NCBI GenBank assembly: GCA_001986395.2
Contig: MQVO02000070.1
Span: 1-64,000, forward strand
DNA from: Irpex lacteus
Lineage: Eukaryota > Basidiomycota > Agaricomycetes > Polyporales > Irpicaceae
Direction: 5' to 3'
DNA: 64,000 nucleotides
Shown here in pieces: positions 43,434 through 53,744 of the stretch (position 1 is the first letter of the stretch; the number at the start of each line of letters is the position of its first letter). The position numbers and the translations under genes were made by a program. The notes beneath the pieces are model-generated. The model was given only the letters and a program-made list of their open reading frames with translations, was not told the origin of the DNA and did no database searches.

Positions 43434-43491
43434 GATCTAATCCATATTCTACTCACACATCCAACATGTACTGCCCATAATATTACATCAC

Positions 43492-44865
43492 TCACGCCGT
43501 CTCCTTTTGACTCGGAGTCCTCACGATGCCCAACAGTGAACTCGGAGTCTCCGCGTAGAACGGCTTCGGGCTCTCCAGCTTCCTCCGTTTCTCTATCCTG
43601 CTGGTAGTTGGAGAGGAACTCATCTGCAGCAGCAACGATGCGGCGCTCTCGTCTTCTGGTGTCCAGCTCGGAGAGACGGAAGGACTTTGTGATACCCCTC
43701 TCCCGTGCACGCTGTCGCGGTCTCTACGGACAAAGGTGCTAGAGGTGGAGGTAGTAGAAGCAGTCGAAAGACGACGTGAAGGAAGGGGGATTCGCACACC
43801 CCTGCGATCGTCCTGCGAGAAGGATGAATACGAAGCGAGGGACGGGTGAGCAGGACCTGGGAGGCTCAAGGCGGGTAATATTTGCGTGGGGTGAGCGAGA
43901 GGGGTCCGGAACGAGCCTGAATGTGGGGGAGTGGGAAGATGTGAAGATGGATTGATGGAGTGGGACTTGAAGTCTGGGGAGGACGATGACATTGACGGAA
44001 GCGAAGATGGGTCAAGGTACGGGTGAGGAAGCCAGGAAGAGATGGGTGGAAGACTCGGTGAGGCGGCAACTGGGAGGAGAGCGGGCGAGGCAGACGTGAG
44101 CCTACGAGAAGGCAGTGCGGTCGTAGGTGGAGAAAGGGAAGGAGGTGGAAGGGAAGAAGGGCGAGTTGCTGTGTTACATGTTACTTCGTGGTTATTATCA
44201 CCGTGGTCGGTTTGAGCCCGCTTGCGCTTGATCGCTGGGCTCGGGGGAGAGCCGACGGCGGAAGAAACACTTGAGGGAGGCTGAGAGCATCGTGCACAAG
44301 TACTGGCATTCGCACGTGTCTCGAGAACTTGGACCTTCTGGATGAGCTCTTGAATATACGAGACGGTCTTGACGAGTACGTCAAGTTTGAATTCCTTCTC
44401 GCCCTTTGCTTTCTCCTTCTCCGCAGGTGCCTCTCTAACAGGTGACTTCTGCTTTTCGGCTTCGTTCACGAGATTGCTAAGGGTAGACAGGGTCTCGTTG
44501 ATCTTGGTTCTACGAGCCTTCTCAATCCGCGAGTGATTGAGTTTTCGCTGAGACTCGCGTGCTGAGCGTGATAATGGCCCAGGCTTGCGTCCGCGGCGTT
44601 TGGGAGCGGAAGTGGGTACCACTGGATCGTAATCATCCTCTTCGTCGTCAGAGGAGTCTTGCTCCGGCGAGTCGTCTTGTTTATGCGGTGTGATGTCGCC
44701 TTTTGGCAACAGCTGGGGACGCGGTCTTGCTGCGGCCGCGGTTGTGGTGGTACTGTGAGTTTGTAGGACAACGGGGTCTGTTTCAAGACGAGGGCGCTTC
44801 GCCTTGCGTGGAGGGTTTACGCTGGCGATGTAGGGGTGAACGTCCTTGCTGAGTGCGGTGGTCAT
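43492..44865 (-). CDS. bHLH transcription factor
   Basis: Intronless, 457 aa. A basic helix-loop-helix domain lies at about residues 105-185: basic region LNHSRIEKARRTKINETL with the Glu-Lys-Ala-Arg-Arg DNA-contact pattern, helix 1 to LSNLVNEAEKQ, a long charged loop (KEKAKGEKE), and helix 2 EFKLDVLVKTVSYIQELIQ. An acidic stretch (DSSDDEEDD) and an AT-hook-like KRRGRKPGP precede it. A Ser/Pro-rich tail follows, with a conserved-looking WTPEDESAASLLLQMSSSP block. It is a nuclear regulator; the target pathway cannot be told. The ATG at 44865 is chosen; the frame is open further upstream to 45048. The CACTA-type element begins 58 bp downstream, so the transcript may end inside it. Confidence 0.9.
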   Translation of the reverse strand: MTTALSKDVHPYIASVNPPRKAKRPRLETDPVVLQTHSTTTTAAAARPRPQLLPKGDITPHKQDDSPEQDSSDDEEDDYDPVVPTSAPKRRGRKPGPLSRSARESQRKLNHSRIEKARRTKINETLSTLSNLVNEAEKQKSPVREAPAEKEKAKGEKEFKLDVLVKTVSYIQELIQKVQVLETRANASTCARCSQPPSSVSSAVGSPPSPAIKRKRAQTDHGDNNHEVTCNTATRPSSLPPPSLSPPTTALPSRRLTSASPALLPVAASPSLPPISSWLPHPYLDPSSLPSMSSSSPDFKSHSINPSSHLPTPPHSGSFRTPLAHPTQILPALSLPGPAHPSLASYSSFSQDDRRGVRIPLPSRRLSTASTTSTSSTFVRRDRDSVHGRGVSQSPSVSPSWTPEDESAASLLLQMSSSPTTSRIEKRRKLESPKPFYAETPSSLLGIVRTPSQKETA

Positions 44866-46558
44866 GGCGAGCGGTGAAGAGAGAGTTGGGGGACTTCGAA
44901 TGAGGAGTTTGCGGGTAGATAACGCCTGAATCGCAGAGCAGTCATCGTGGCTTATTCTGTCAGTGATTGGCTGCGAGGGACTGGGATGGTCGTGTGCACA
45001 GTGAAACGTGCGCACAAGACTCTCGACACCATCATTCTCCCCTCGCACGACCGCACCAGTGACATTTGATTGGCTGCGGCCTCATACACGTGTACTCACA
45101 CTTTAGGCGCGTGTCTCCTCTTCGCTTGACGCTCGGTGCTTGTGTGCGAAGACAGAGAGTGGCCATAGAGCAGTCTCGTCCACCATGGCAAATTCCCATC
45201 CGCCAACTTTGATCTTCCGTGTGTAATGGTCAATACATTCCGAGAGTTATTTCCTCACTGTGACGGTATGCGACCGTCTCGAATAGCCTGTCTGCCGACT
45301 CGAACAATGAGAAGCAGAAATAAGCACGTCACCAAACCACCTAATGAAGTCTCACATGGAGATCGTACTCACGAGAAATGAAAGTCAATAACTGGTGACC
45401 TAACCAGAGTTCTACACCAGCCTCTCACCACCATTATCTGGACGCCGAGCAGAGAACGTGGGTCGGGGCCTGCCACACTCCTAGTAGTACACGGGACTCC
45501 GATAGCGTTCTCCTCATGGGCTCGCTCACGAGCGCAAATCAATTGAAGAGCATCCATAGACATTGCTCGACCTATGTGCGAGCTAAAGCCCTTCCTCGAA
45601 CCGATACGTTATGCTGTATCAAAACCTCATGCCGTCATTCATAGTCATCCTCCTAGAACGTTCTCAATGTACTCACAAGACGTCCAAACCCCCTTAATAA
45701 GACGGTTGTGTGAAAAATTCTAATGGACTACAACCAACGTTCGCCGCGAGCATCGAACCTTTGCAGGCCCTCCTCCGATAACCTGTGAGACAAACAACTG
45801 TGTGAGTAGTTCACATGCACATCCGTGTCGATCGCTCTTGCCAAACGACCTTTACGTGACGTGAGACGTCTATCGATGCGCCAAAATCTACGTTGCCCAT
45901 AGAATGACTGGGCGGGTGGAAAGTATGTATGACAGATTCATCTATTGCAGACGGCTTCGTCAGTGGAAGGGACCACACTGCCAACAGTAGAACCCAATGT
46001 ACACGTACCGCATGTTTCTGCTATTCCGCACCTTCTAGAACTTGCATGAAGCTGGCTGAGTGTGAGAAGGAAGCGGCGACTGCACCCGATGGCAACAACC
46101 TACTCAAGAATATAAAAACCGTAAGTCAAGCGCGGAAGACAGTCAGTTGAAGGGTATGGTCATAGCCAGCGTGTCATGCACGGCGTTGGGGGTATCAAAT
46201 ATAAATTCGAAAGAGGGAGTGAACGATACGTCGCGATGACAGACCAAAAAGCTGCGGTACGACAAAGACCAGCTGAGAAGAAGTAGGGCCTACCAAAAGA
46301 CCCAGTCGAGGCAAAACAAAACAGAGGACAGTGAAAGGGTCAACGAGGCCAAAAGAGGGCTTGCGAGCCCGAGAGATTGAAGAGGGAACGAAGGGGATAA
46401 CTTATGATTACAACTATGGATGAATCGTAGGGGTCGCCAGAACAAAACAACAGAACAGCGTATCCGAAAAGAGTCCAGGGTCCATATTATCATCGAGAGG
46501 AAGAATGCAAGTGGAAAGGAGTGGTGGCGCAGGTACGGGAGAGAACAAAAAGGTGGAA
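44866..46558. other. long intergenic region
   Basis: 1.7 kb between the bHLH start and the 3' end of the GPI-protein gene. It contains the bHLH promoter and, on the right, the probable 3' UTR of the GPI gene (46290-46558). Short open frames show no domain. Nothing else is recognised. Confidence 0.4.
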
Positions 46559-47786
46559 TCAAATCCACGACCAAACCGCTATAAGCATCGCCCCAATGCA
46601 GATGCCAGTCAGATCAACGCCTTGTCTGGCACCAACGGCTCCACTGGTTTGCGAAGAACCTGAGGCAGCGCTTGGAGCAGGTGTGTCCGTCGAGGCACCA
46701 GAGAAGAAAGGGGTTGAGGAGCTAGGTGGAGGAGAAACTACCAGAGTGGTCGTAGACAGTGGAGGTGGGGACGCAGATGAGGTGCGAATAGTGATGAATG
46801 AAGGTGTCGGTGAACCTGAGGCGATGCTCGAGACGGGTGGGGTCGCGAGTGATGGTGAAACAGGAAGAGAGGGAGAGGACAGAGATCCTGAAGGAGCAGA
46901 GTTGACAGAAGACAGAGGGGCAGAAGGCGAAACTGTCGTGGACAGAGAGCCAGAGCTGCTATTCGAGTGCGACGTTGCCGATCCAGAGACGGACCCAGAA
47001 CCTGAGACCGAGGCAGATACAGATGGAGATGGGAGGCCGACGGTGATGGTTGTGTGGATACTCTGCGGAGCTGGGCTCGCTACAGTGGAAGGAACTGAGA
47101 TGGCAGAGGTGTCGCTGGGGTCGGGATGAGACAGTGAGCCGGACATGCCGTTGAGAGTAAAGAACGTAGAGAATTCATTGTATCCCTTGGACGGGTCGAT
47201 ACTAGTAAAGTTGATATAGCTAGGCGGGCGAATATTAACACACATCAAGGAGTGACAGTACACATGGGGTAGACGTACTATTTGTTAGAGTTAGGGCCTG
47301 CCTTGGAATCGGGCTTGCGAAATGGCGAAGTGGTTAGATGGCGAGCCATATGCATGGACCATAGACTAAACACAAACGTACCGTAAAAGTGAGCGAGTGT
47401 ACAGATGCAACATCGACTGGTTCAATCTGCTGCACTAGAACCTACCGCCCATCTCAGCCTCAGCATTCTCTAAGCATTGAAAAGACTCAAAATGACGTAC
47501 CCCGTTATTATTGTACAGCCCGACATAACAAGAGCCGATGGCTCCCAACGTGGGGGCCACGCCGTCGTCGACCCAGGTCACAGTACATTGCTTTCCGCCC
47601 GTACAGGTAGTGCTCGTCAAGGGATGTGTGATCTACAATAAAGCGATTAGAGTCATGTCAAAGTCAAAGTGGATGAGCGGTTGCAATGAAAACGCCGTCG
47701 TAGAAACTCACGTAGAGGGTGGCAAAGGCTTGCGGCAAAGCCGCTAGTAAAAGCGCACTGCGCACAAATAATGCAAGAGAAGACAT
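46559..47786 (-). CDS. Ser/Thr/Pro-rich GPI-anchored surface protein with Kre9/Knh1-like domain
   Basis: Exons 46559-47219, 47279-47313, 47382-47429, 47501-47632 and 47712-47786 give 316 aa. A signal peptide (MSSLALFVRSALLLAALPQAFA) leads into a Kre9/Knh1-like domain: TSTTCTGGKQCTVTWVDDG, SCYVGLYNNNG, QIEPVDVASVHSLTFTPD, YYINFTSIDPSKGYNEFSTF. A ~170-residue Ser/Thr/Pro stalk (SVSGSGSVSGSATSHS) follows, then a hydrophobic GPI-type C terminus GICIGAMLIAVWSWI. It belongs to the Ser-Thr-rich GPI-anchored membrane family seen also at 7105-8016, but the two are distant. It is presumed to sit in the cell wall or plasma membrane. Confidence 0.9.
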
Positions 47787-48380
47787 AGCTCTGTGCGACT
47801 CCTTTCAAAATGAGAGACAGAATGCTATGGAAAAGGCACTTGCGACCTCAATGGACAGTATGATGTATGGGTGAAAAGAAGAGAATACACTGCGGCGAAA
47901 GAAACACAGGGTATTTTCAAGTGGTTGCGAGACGTCGGCGCGGAGAACACGAGGTTGCCAAGGACGAAATTAAATATCGTGGGGGTATCTAATGGCTGCG
48001 GTCGAGATGAGGAGCCAACAACAACCAACGAGGCAACCAAATCCAGAGCGCTTAGTACATGCAGGAAACGAGATGCATCTGCATACGAGCGTGAGAAGGT
48101 GTGACAGGCCTCAATACGTCACAGTCCGTCGTCCATACAATTATCAGGTACCGGTAGTACATGTACAACAGTTTTGTTACGACTCATATCGAACAAATCT
48201 GAGACTACAAACTCTTCCATCTTCTCCGAGTCGCATCGCGATATCACAGGTTACCAGGCAAGCATATGTAGCAGCAATGTCGAGCCATACTCATAAGTCA
48301 TACAGGGCCCGGAGTCAGTACTTCAGTGCCCACCTGGTCGCTGGTAGTGAACTCGTTTCACTCAATTCCCATCTTGAAGT
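47787..48380. other. divergent intergenic region
   Basis: Promoters of the GPI-protein gene and the F-box gene. No other feature is recognised. Confidence 0.35.
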
Positions 48381-50301
48381 ATGGAAGCCGCATTCGACCA
48401 CCTCGACCGGTGTTTGGATCAGTTGCTGGCTCAGGGAGGTGACATAGACCTCCGAGTCGAGGGGTACGTGCTCTTTTCTATATCACACACACTGCATAGG
48501 GTTGATATGGTCACTTTTATTCCCCTTAAAGCGATGTTCGGAGGCAATACCTTGATCAGGCAAGTAACTCAAACTCTCAGAGAGATATGCGCAAGTATTG
48601 AACAACCTCGTTGCCTGATAGATGAGTCTTGCGACGAATCGTGCACATATATTTCTACGGAAAGCCCTCTCTATGCGCAATGACTTGGCACCAATCAACC
48701 GCCTTCCTGCAGAGATCCTGAGCATGGTCTTTGAGCATCTACTGGATAGTCCACCCCTCGCGGGCGCGAGATTCCTCGGCGCAAATCCCCCCGTGTATCA
48801 ATGGGCAGGGGTTCACGCTGTGTGCAGACGCTGGAGGGAGATTGCGGTCAGTACACCAAAGCTTTGGGGCCGCATCTACGCCTACAGAGGTCCCGGCACT
48901 TCTCTAGGAGACGACATTGTCTCGACGAGCTTTCTTCGCGCTGGATCTACGCCTCTAGCTGTGTACGTCGTAGGTGAAACTCAAGTCAGGGCGCGCGCCG
49001 CAGGTCTCCTTCATAGATCCTTGAAGCAGATTTTGCTGGAGAACTCCAGCCGCATACGCGATCTGCGAATGGCGGATGTGGAGTCTCTGATTATACACCA
49101 TGTCATACGAGAGGCTAGCCAGTTGGAAACGCTGTTCTTGGCTGCCAGGAATACTGGCACGATGGGGCTGGAGGATAGCGACTACAGCTTACACGCCGAA
49201 CTTGCAGCCTCAATGACGCCTCCAGGTGATTGGAAAATGCCTTGCCTTCGTACATTGATCATCAGTGGGCTATCAGGGTGGCATTCGAGAACAACGTCAC
49301 TACATACCTTGCGCCACTTCGTTCTGGACAACCAAGACATGGATGCTGCCGCCCTCGATGGCTTACACGACCTCCTCGTGCTAAACCCCCAGCTGGAAGA
49401 TCTCGCGTTGAATATGCTCCGATCTTCGGATCCAGAACACGCACAGGCGATCATAGAGACGATGCCTATGATCGACATGCCGGCATTGAAGCGAGTCAAA
49501 GCAGGAGATTGCTCGTACGGTTACGATTTCGGAGCTGGAATCATTGGTAGGCTTACACTGCCTATGGAGCATGCAAGGGTGTATTCGCGCTTGCTGCAGT
49601 CCAACATGCTACACCACTTCGCTTCTACTGAGCCCTGTCCGTTCCCTGCTCGCAAGCTTTTCGTCGGAACCCCGCCAAAGAATACGCGAAGAATCGCTAG
49701 TTCGCTACCTGTCATGCGCATCATCGGTACCGATGGGAGAATGAGCATCCAAGTACGCACTGATTCCTTAACGTTACTCGAGAACCTCGCGTTGCCGAGC
49801 CACGCCACTATGGATGAGCTCTGGTGGTGGATCAGGGCCGATACTAGTAATCACGTGGGGCTAGACATATCCATCGCGGAGGCAGAATCGTTTCGAACGA
49901 CGAAAAAGGTCGTTTTACTATTCGACATTGCGTGGTGGCTTGCACGCATCGCAGCGGAAGATTTGTTCCCTGCTTTGACGGAGCTGCAGATCCACAGCCA
50001 GCCCTTTATTGCACAGTATCCGATCGCCCAAAGGTTGCAGATCCTACACCAACGAGGAAAGGCGGTTGATACACTACGATTTGTTCGGGAGCGCATCCTA
50101 TCTGATGGTGTTACCTCCGAGGCATTTGAAGATTGGCGCGAGGATCCTACCACTTTCTCCCCATTCGTTCGCAACGTCATATTCGAGGATTATAACGAGA
50201 AGCATCCCCAGCGAATGGAGCTGCCGGATATATGCGCCCCGTCTTCGATTCATACGTTTTGGCCAGCTTGGGTGATGGATCCCGACGCGGACGGCTACTG
50301 A
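48381..50301 (+). CDS. F-box domain protein, paralogue 2
   Basis: Three exons, 48381-48463, 48532-48559 and 48622-50301, give 596 aa. The second intron must use a GC donor (GCAAGT at 48560) to keep frame into MSLATNRAHIFLRKALSMRN. The F-box reads DLAPINRLPAEILSMVFEHL, followed by VHAVCRRWREIAVSTPKLWG and degenerate leucine-rich repeats. The C terminus (PQRMELPDICAPSSIHTFWP) matches the protein encoded at 37020-38842, with which it shares layout throughout. It is presumably an SCF substrate adaptor; the target is unknown. Confidence 0.88.
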
Positions 50302-50940
50302 ACGTAAGCAAACTCGTTGTCTCAACGTGACCTTACAGTTTTGACCCTCGGTTTCAGATTACAGGTTGTAACTCATTCAGGATTTAGGACATTGCCAGCC
50401 GTGAAAGTCGAGCGTTTGTATTTTACCTGTACGATTAGCAGCACCCATGGCTGCCAGAATATACTGCGGAAGAGACGACAGAGCGCGGTTCACACGACCC
50501 TTTTGTAGAATGGCAGGGCCTAAGAGGTACGAAGGCTTGGCTCAGTACTCACGGATACTCCATAGTGCACCCGTCAAGTGTTGAATAGGGAGGAAACGCC
50601 TTGGTGCTACAGTATCAGAACTTGAGTGGGTGAGATTCCAGACTCGGATATGCTGCTATATCGCATCCAATGCCTGACTCGGCCCATTGAGATCCTTTAA
50701 TCGGTCGCTCCTGTGAATGATTACACGCTACCGCCGGTTGACTGCAATAATAAAGACGGTCATGGGGGTGAATAGAACCCAGAAAAGCAAACGTTGACAG
50801 TTCGCAACAATCTTTCTTCCTCGTTATCTTCGTCCACCTCAGAAATTACCCAGGAAGCTCAGCAAGTACACCTCCGACCCGATATACACCCCAACCTCAG
50901 AGTGCTGCCAGCTTCACACTTCCTTCGAGCTTGGTTCACT
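50302..50940. other. intergenic spacer
   Basis: 3' flank of the F-box gene and promoter of the permease. The frame of the permease is open upstream to 50794 but has no ATG before 50941. Nothing else is recognised. Confidence 0.35.
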
Positions 50941-53216
50941 ATGGACGACGAGCGAAACCCCGCACGTCTCATGGACAAGGAGAAGTCGAGCAGTATCCCG
51001 GATACTATCGTCACAGTTTCGGAAGTCCCACAAAGCGACCAGCCAGCGCTTCCCCTTATCTGTCCTACGGAGAGTAGACTGGATACTCTGTCGCAGAAGA
51101 TAGCGTCCTGGATAGCCAGTCAAGGCTTGGAAGGCCATGGGTAAGCCTCTATATTTTCTATCCATGACGAGGATTCGGTCTGACCAAGTCAATTCTTCTT
51201 TACTTGCAATATATCACCTCAATAAAATCTCTCCACGGTATTACGATGCCTTGTGTAGCATCAGCCCTGTTCATGAATCGCAACGTACCGACCCACGGCT
51301 GTATCAAGTCTTCACGACATGGTTTGCAGCTAACGCCAATATTCTCACTTTCGGATCTGGAAGTGTCGGCCCCGCATTCTTGACTATCATTGTCGTCGAT
51401 ATTATGTACGCACGCTCTTATCGCTATATCCGAATTCAGGTTGTGAATTTTGTGGTTTACTGATGATGCTTTGTTGTAGAATGTGTGTTCCTCCGTCTAT
51501 CTTGTGAGTCTCTGCTTCGCGCTGCAAGCCTTGTTCAACACCATATGGAATAGAATTTAAGCTAATCTCGTCAAATACTTTAGTACGTTGTTCGGTCCCA
51601 AATTGGGCACCAGGTCCATGGTACAGAGCAGATTTTCATGGGGGTAAAGCGGTCGCTTCGTTGACCGTATCACCTACTGAAGAATTCCTGTTAACAACTC
51701 AGTTACTATGGCGCTATTTTGCCGAGTATATTTAATGTTCTCACTATGCAAGGTTTCCTGGTCATCAACTGCATAATTGGGGGCCAAACACTTGCCAGTG
51801 TATCGTCACATCTGGACGCCACTACAGGCATCGTGATTACAGGACTTATCTCCCTTGCAGTTGGTCTACTTCTATCTAACAAACTCATATAGTACTAATA
51901 CAGGAACCACTTTGCAGCTTACGTTCTGCGGTTATCAAATCCTGCACTGGTTAGTGGTTTTTAGCTGTCTAGGAAAGATTTTATTGACTGGCTATCATCG
52001 GTAGGTATAAGATGATATCGTGCCAGATACCCAATGTTATCACGTTCATCATCATGCTCGGCGTTGGAGGCAAGACCTTGGCAAACGTCCCAACTTCTGC
52101 GACTAGTCCTGCCACCGCAGCCTCGACAGTAACCTTCGCGTCTTCGTTAGCGGTGTATGTACTTGCTTGGTGCACGATCACACCAGACTATGGGATTTTT
52201 CACGATGCGAAAGGATCGAGGTAAGCTCGTGACCCCATATCTCTCAATACTCCGTGACTTATAATCAGTAAACTAACCGTCCCTATTTCACAATGACAGC
52301 ATGCGAATTTTCATCTACGCCTACCTCGGATTTCTTCTCTCATGTGTGCGCATAACCTTCTTACTATCATCTAGAAACAAGCTAAAGCTAAACATAAACT
52401 CTGAGGCCTCCAGGGGCCTGCACATCTGATCGGCGCCGCATTCACAGCGGCTGCACCATATGTATCGTCATGGGACGCTGGCTTAAACAGTGCCACGAAC
52501 GTTGGCGGCCTTGTCGCGGCCGTTCTTGAACCCACTGGAGGCTTCGGAAAGTTTCTTCTCGTGATATTGTCTCTAACAACACCCACCGCTAGCGCCCTCT
52601 CGATGTACACGGCTTGTACAAGTTTCATGACGATCTCACCGGTATTCGCGCGGGTTCCTCGTTTCGTGTTTGCATTGGTGTCCACTGCGGTGTGAGTAAA
52701 TCGCCAATCACTCCTCACTCAAACGTTCTGCTAACCGGAGCTGCTCGACTACGACAGCCTAATCCCCGTCGGAATTGTCGGTGCTACTCAGTTCTATGCA
52801 ACCTTCACACAAATCCTCAGTATGTCTGACCTCACATCTTCTCGCTTGCCACGCATCACGCTAAGAACAATACAGGTTTCATTGGCTATTGGATTGCACC
52901 TTTCTTGGGTATCGTGCTCACCGAGCATTTCTTCATTCGTCGCGGCTCCTGGAAAGCTTATTCCCCAATGGAGGCCTGGAACGATCCCCATCACCCGAAC
53001 CTCGCCAAAGGCTACGCCGCGAGTTTCACGTTTTTGACCTCAATCGGTCTTATCGTCGTAACAATGTCGCAGGATTGGTGGACCGGACCAGTGGCCAAAG
53101 CAGGCACAGGGGATATCGCTTTGTTCGTCTCGTTCGTGTACTCCGTGCTTGCGTTCTCAATTGCTAGAACGTTGGAGATGACTCGGAGAATGTGGCGGAA
53201 AGCTTTTTACCACTAG
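50941..53216 (+). CDS. NCS1-family purine-cytosine permease (Fcy2/fcyB-like)
   Basis: Plasma-membrane proton symporter for purines and cytosine. The gene is cut by about ten short introns. The cytosolic N terminus (MDDERNPARLMDKEKSSS) is followed by the family signature RTDPRLYQVFTTWFAANANILTFGSGSVGP, here split into RTDPRLYQVFTTWFAAN and ILTFGSGSVGP. Then come FTLFGPKLGTRSMVQSRFSWG, SIFNVLTMQGFLVINCIIGG, FCGYQILHWYERWAWIPN-like segments, TPDYGIFHDAKGSS, LGFLLSC, and the C-terminal GIVLTEHFFIRRGSWKAYSP. About 12 hydrophobic segments can be counted. The Fcy2-like FGPKLGTR and the EHF-x-R motif near the end separate it from uracil/allantoin permeases. Exact splice sites in the middle were not all fixed. 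Confidence 0.9.
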
Positions 53217-53744
53217 TAATATATTCTTTTCATACCTAAGAGAACCATGCACATATAGTACCTTTGGGCACACATGAGAATGCCACTGAAAAGCTTAGAA
53301 TGACCTTGCCTCGTAGCTGGCCTGCCGTGCTGCCAGAGTATTACCCTCAAGAGCGCTTGTGCTGGAGTCTCTACGATCAGTAGTTCCATACTGGAAGTAA
53401 ATGAACTTCTATGGCTCTATCCAATTGCGAAAGAAGTAGGCACTGCACGACCGACAGAGTAGTAACATGGTAGGCACTCGGGGGAAGCAAAGACAGACAA
53501 AACAAAGGTTGAGTACGCTAAAGACTACTTAGCTGATGACTATGCAATAGTGGTATATAAGTGCTACTAATACGAAAACAATGATGTACAGATAATAAAT
53601 GCTAGACGTGGACTACATGTTGTTGGCAATGTGTAGATGTAAGCATGTGAGAAAGATGCGCATAAATATCCCGCGCATGATGGATAGAGGGGTAGGTCCG
53701 ATCGTGAATAGACGCGTGACAGTGAAAGAATGGCAGGTGTAGAA
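53217..53744. other. convergent intergenic region
   Basis: 3' flanks of the permease and the Zn2Cys6 gene. Nothing else is seen. Confidence 0.35.

Larger units (their letters stand above)
41139..43436. mobile_element. non-autonomous CACTA-type element with 820-bp terminal inverted repeats
   Basis: The element proper spans 41142-43433 (2292 bp) and is flanked by the 3-bp direct repeat GAT (41139-41141 and 43434-43436). Both ends read CACTACGTTCAAAGTAAG inward. CACTA ends and a 3-bp target duplication are the hallmarks of the CACTA/EnSpm (CMC) superfamily. The arms are unusually long, 820 bp each and identical as far as they could be compared by eye. They are strongly AT-rich unlike the host DNA and contain subterminal ATTTGTC/ATTAGTC repeats. 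No transposase is encoded. The 652-bp core carries a copia gag fragment. It sits 58 bp past the stop of the bHLH gene. A foldback-type element is an alternative class. Confidence 0.85.
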
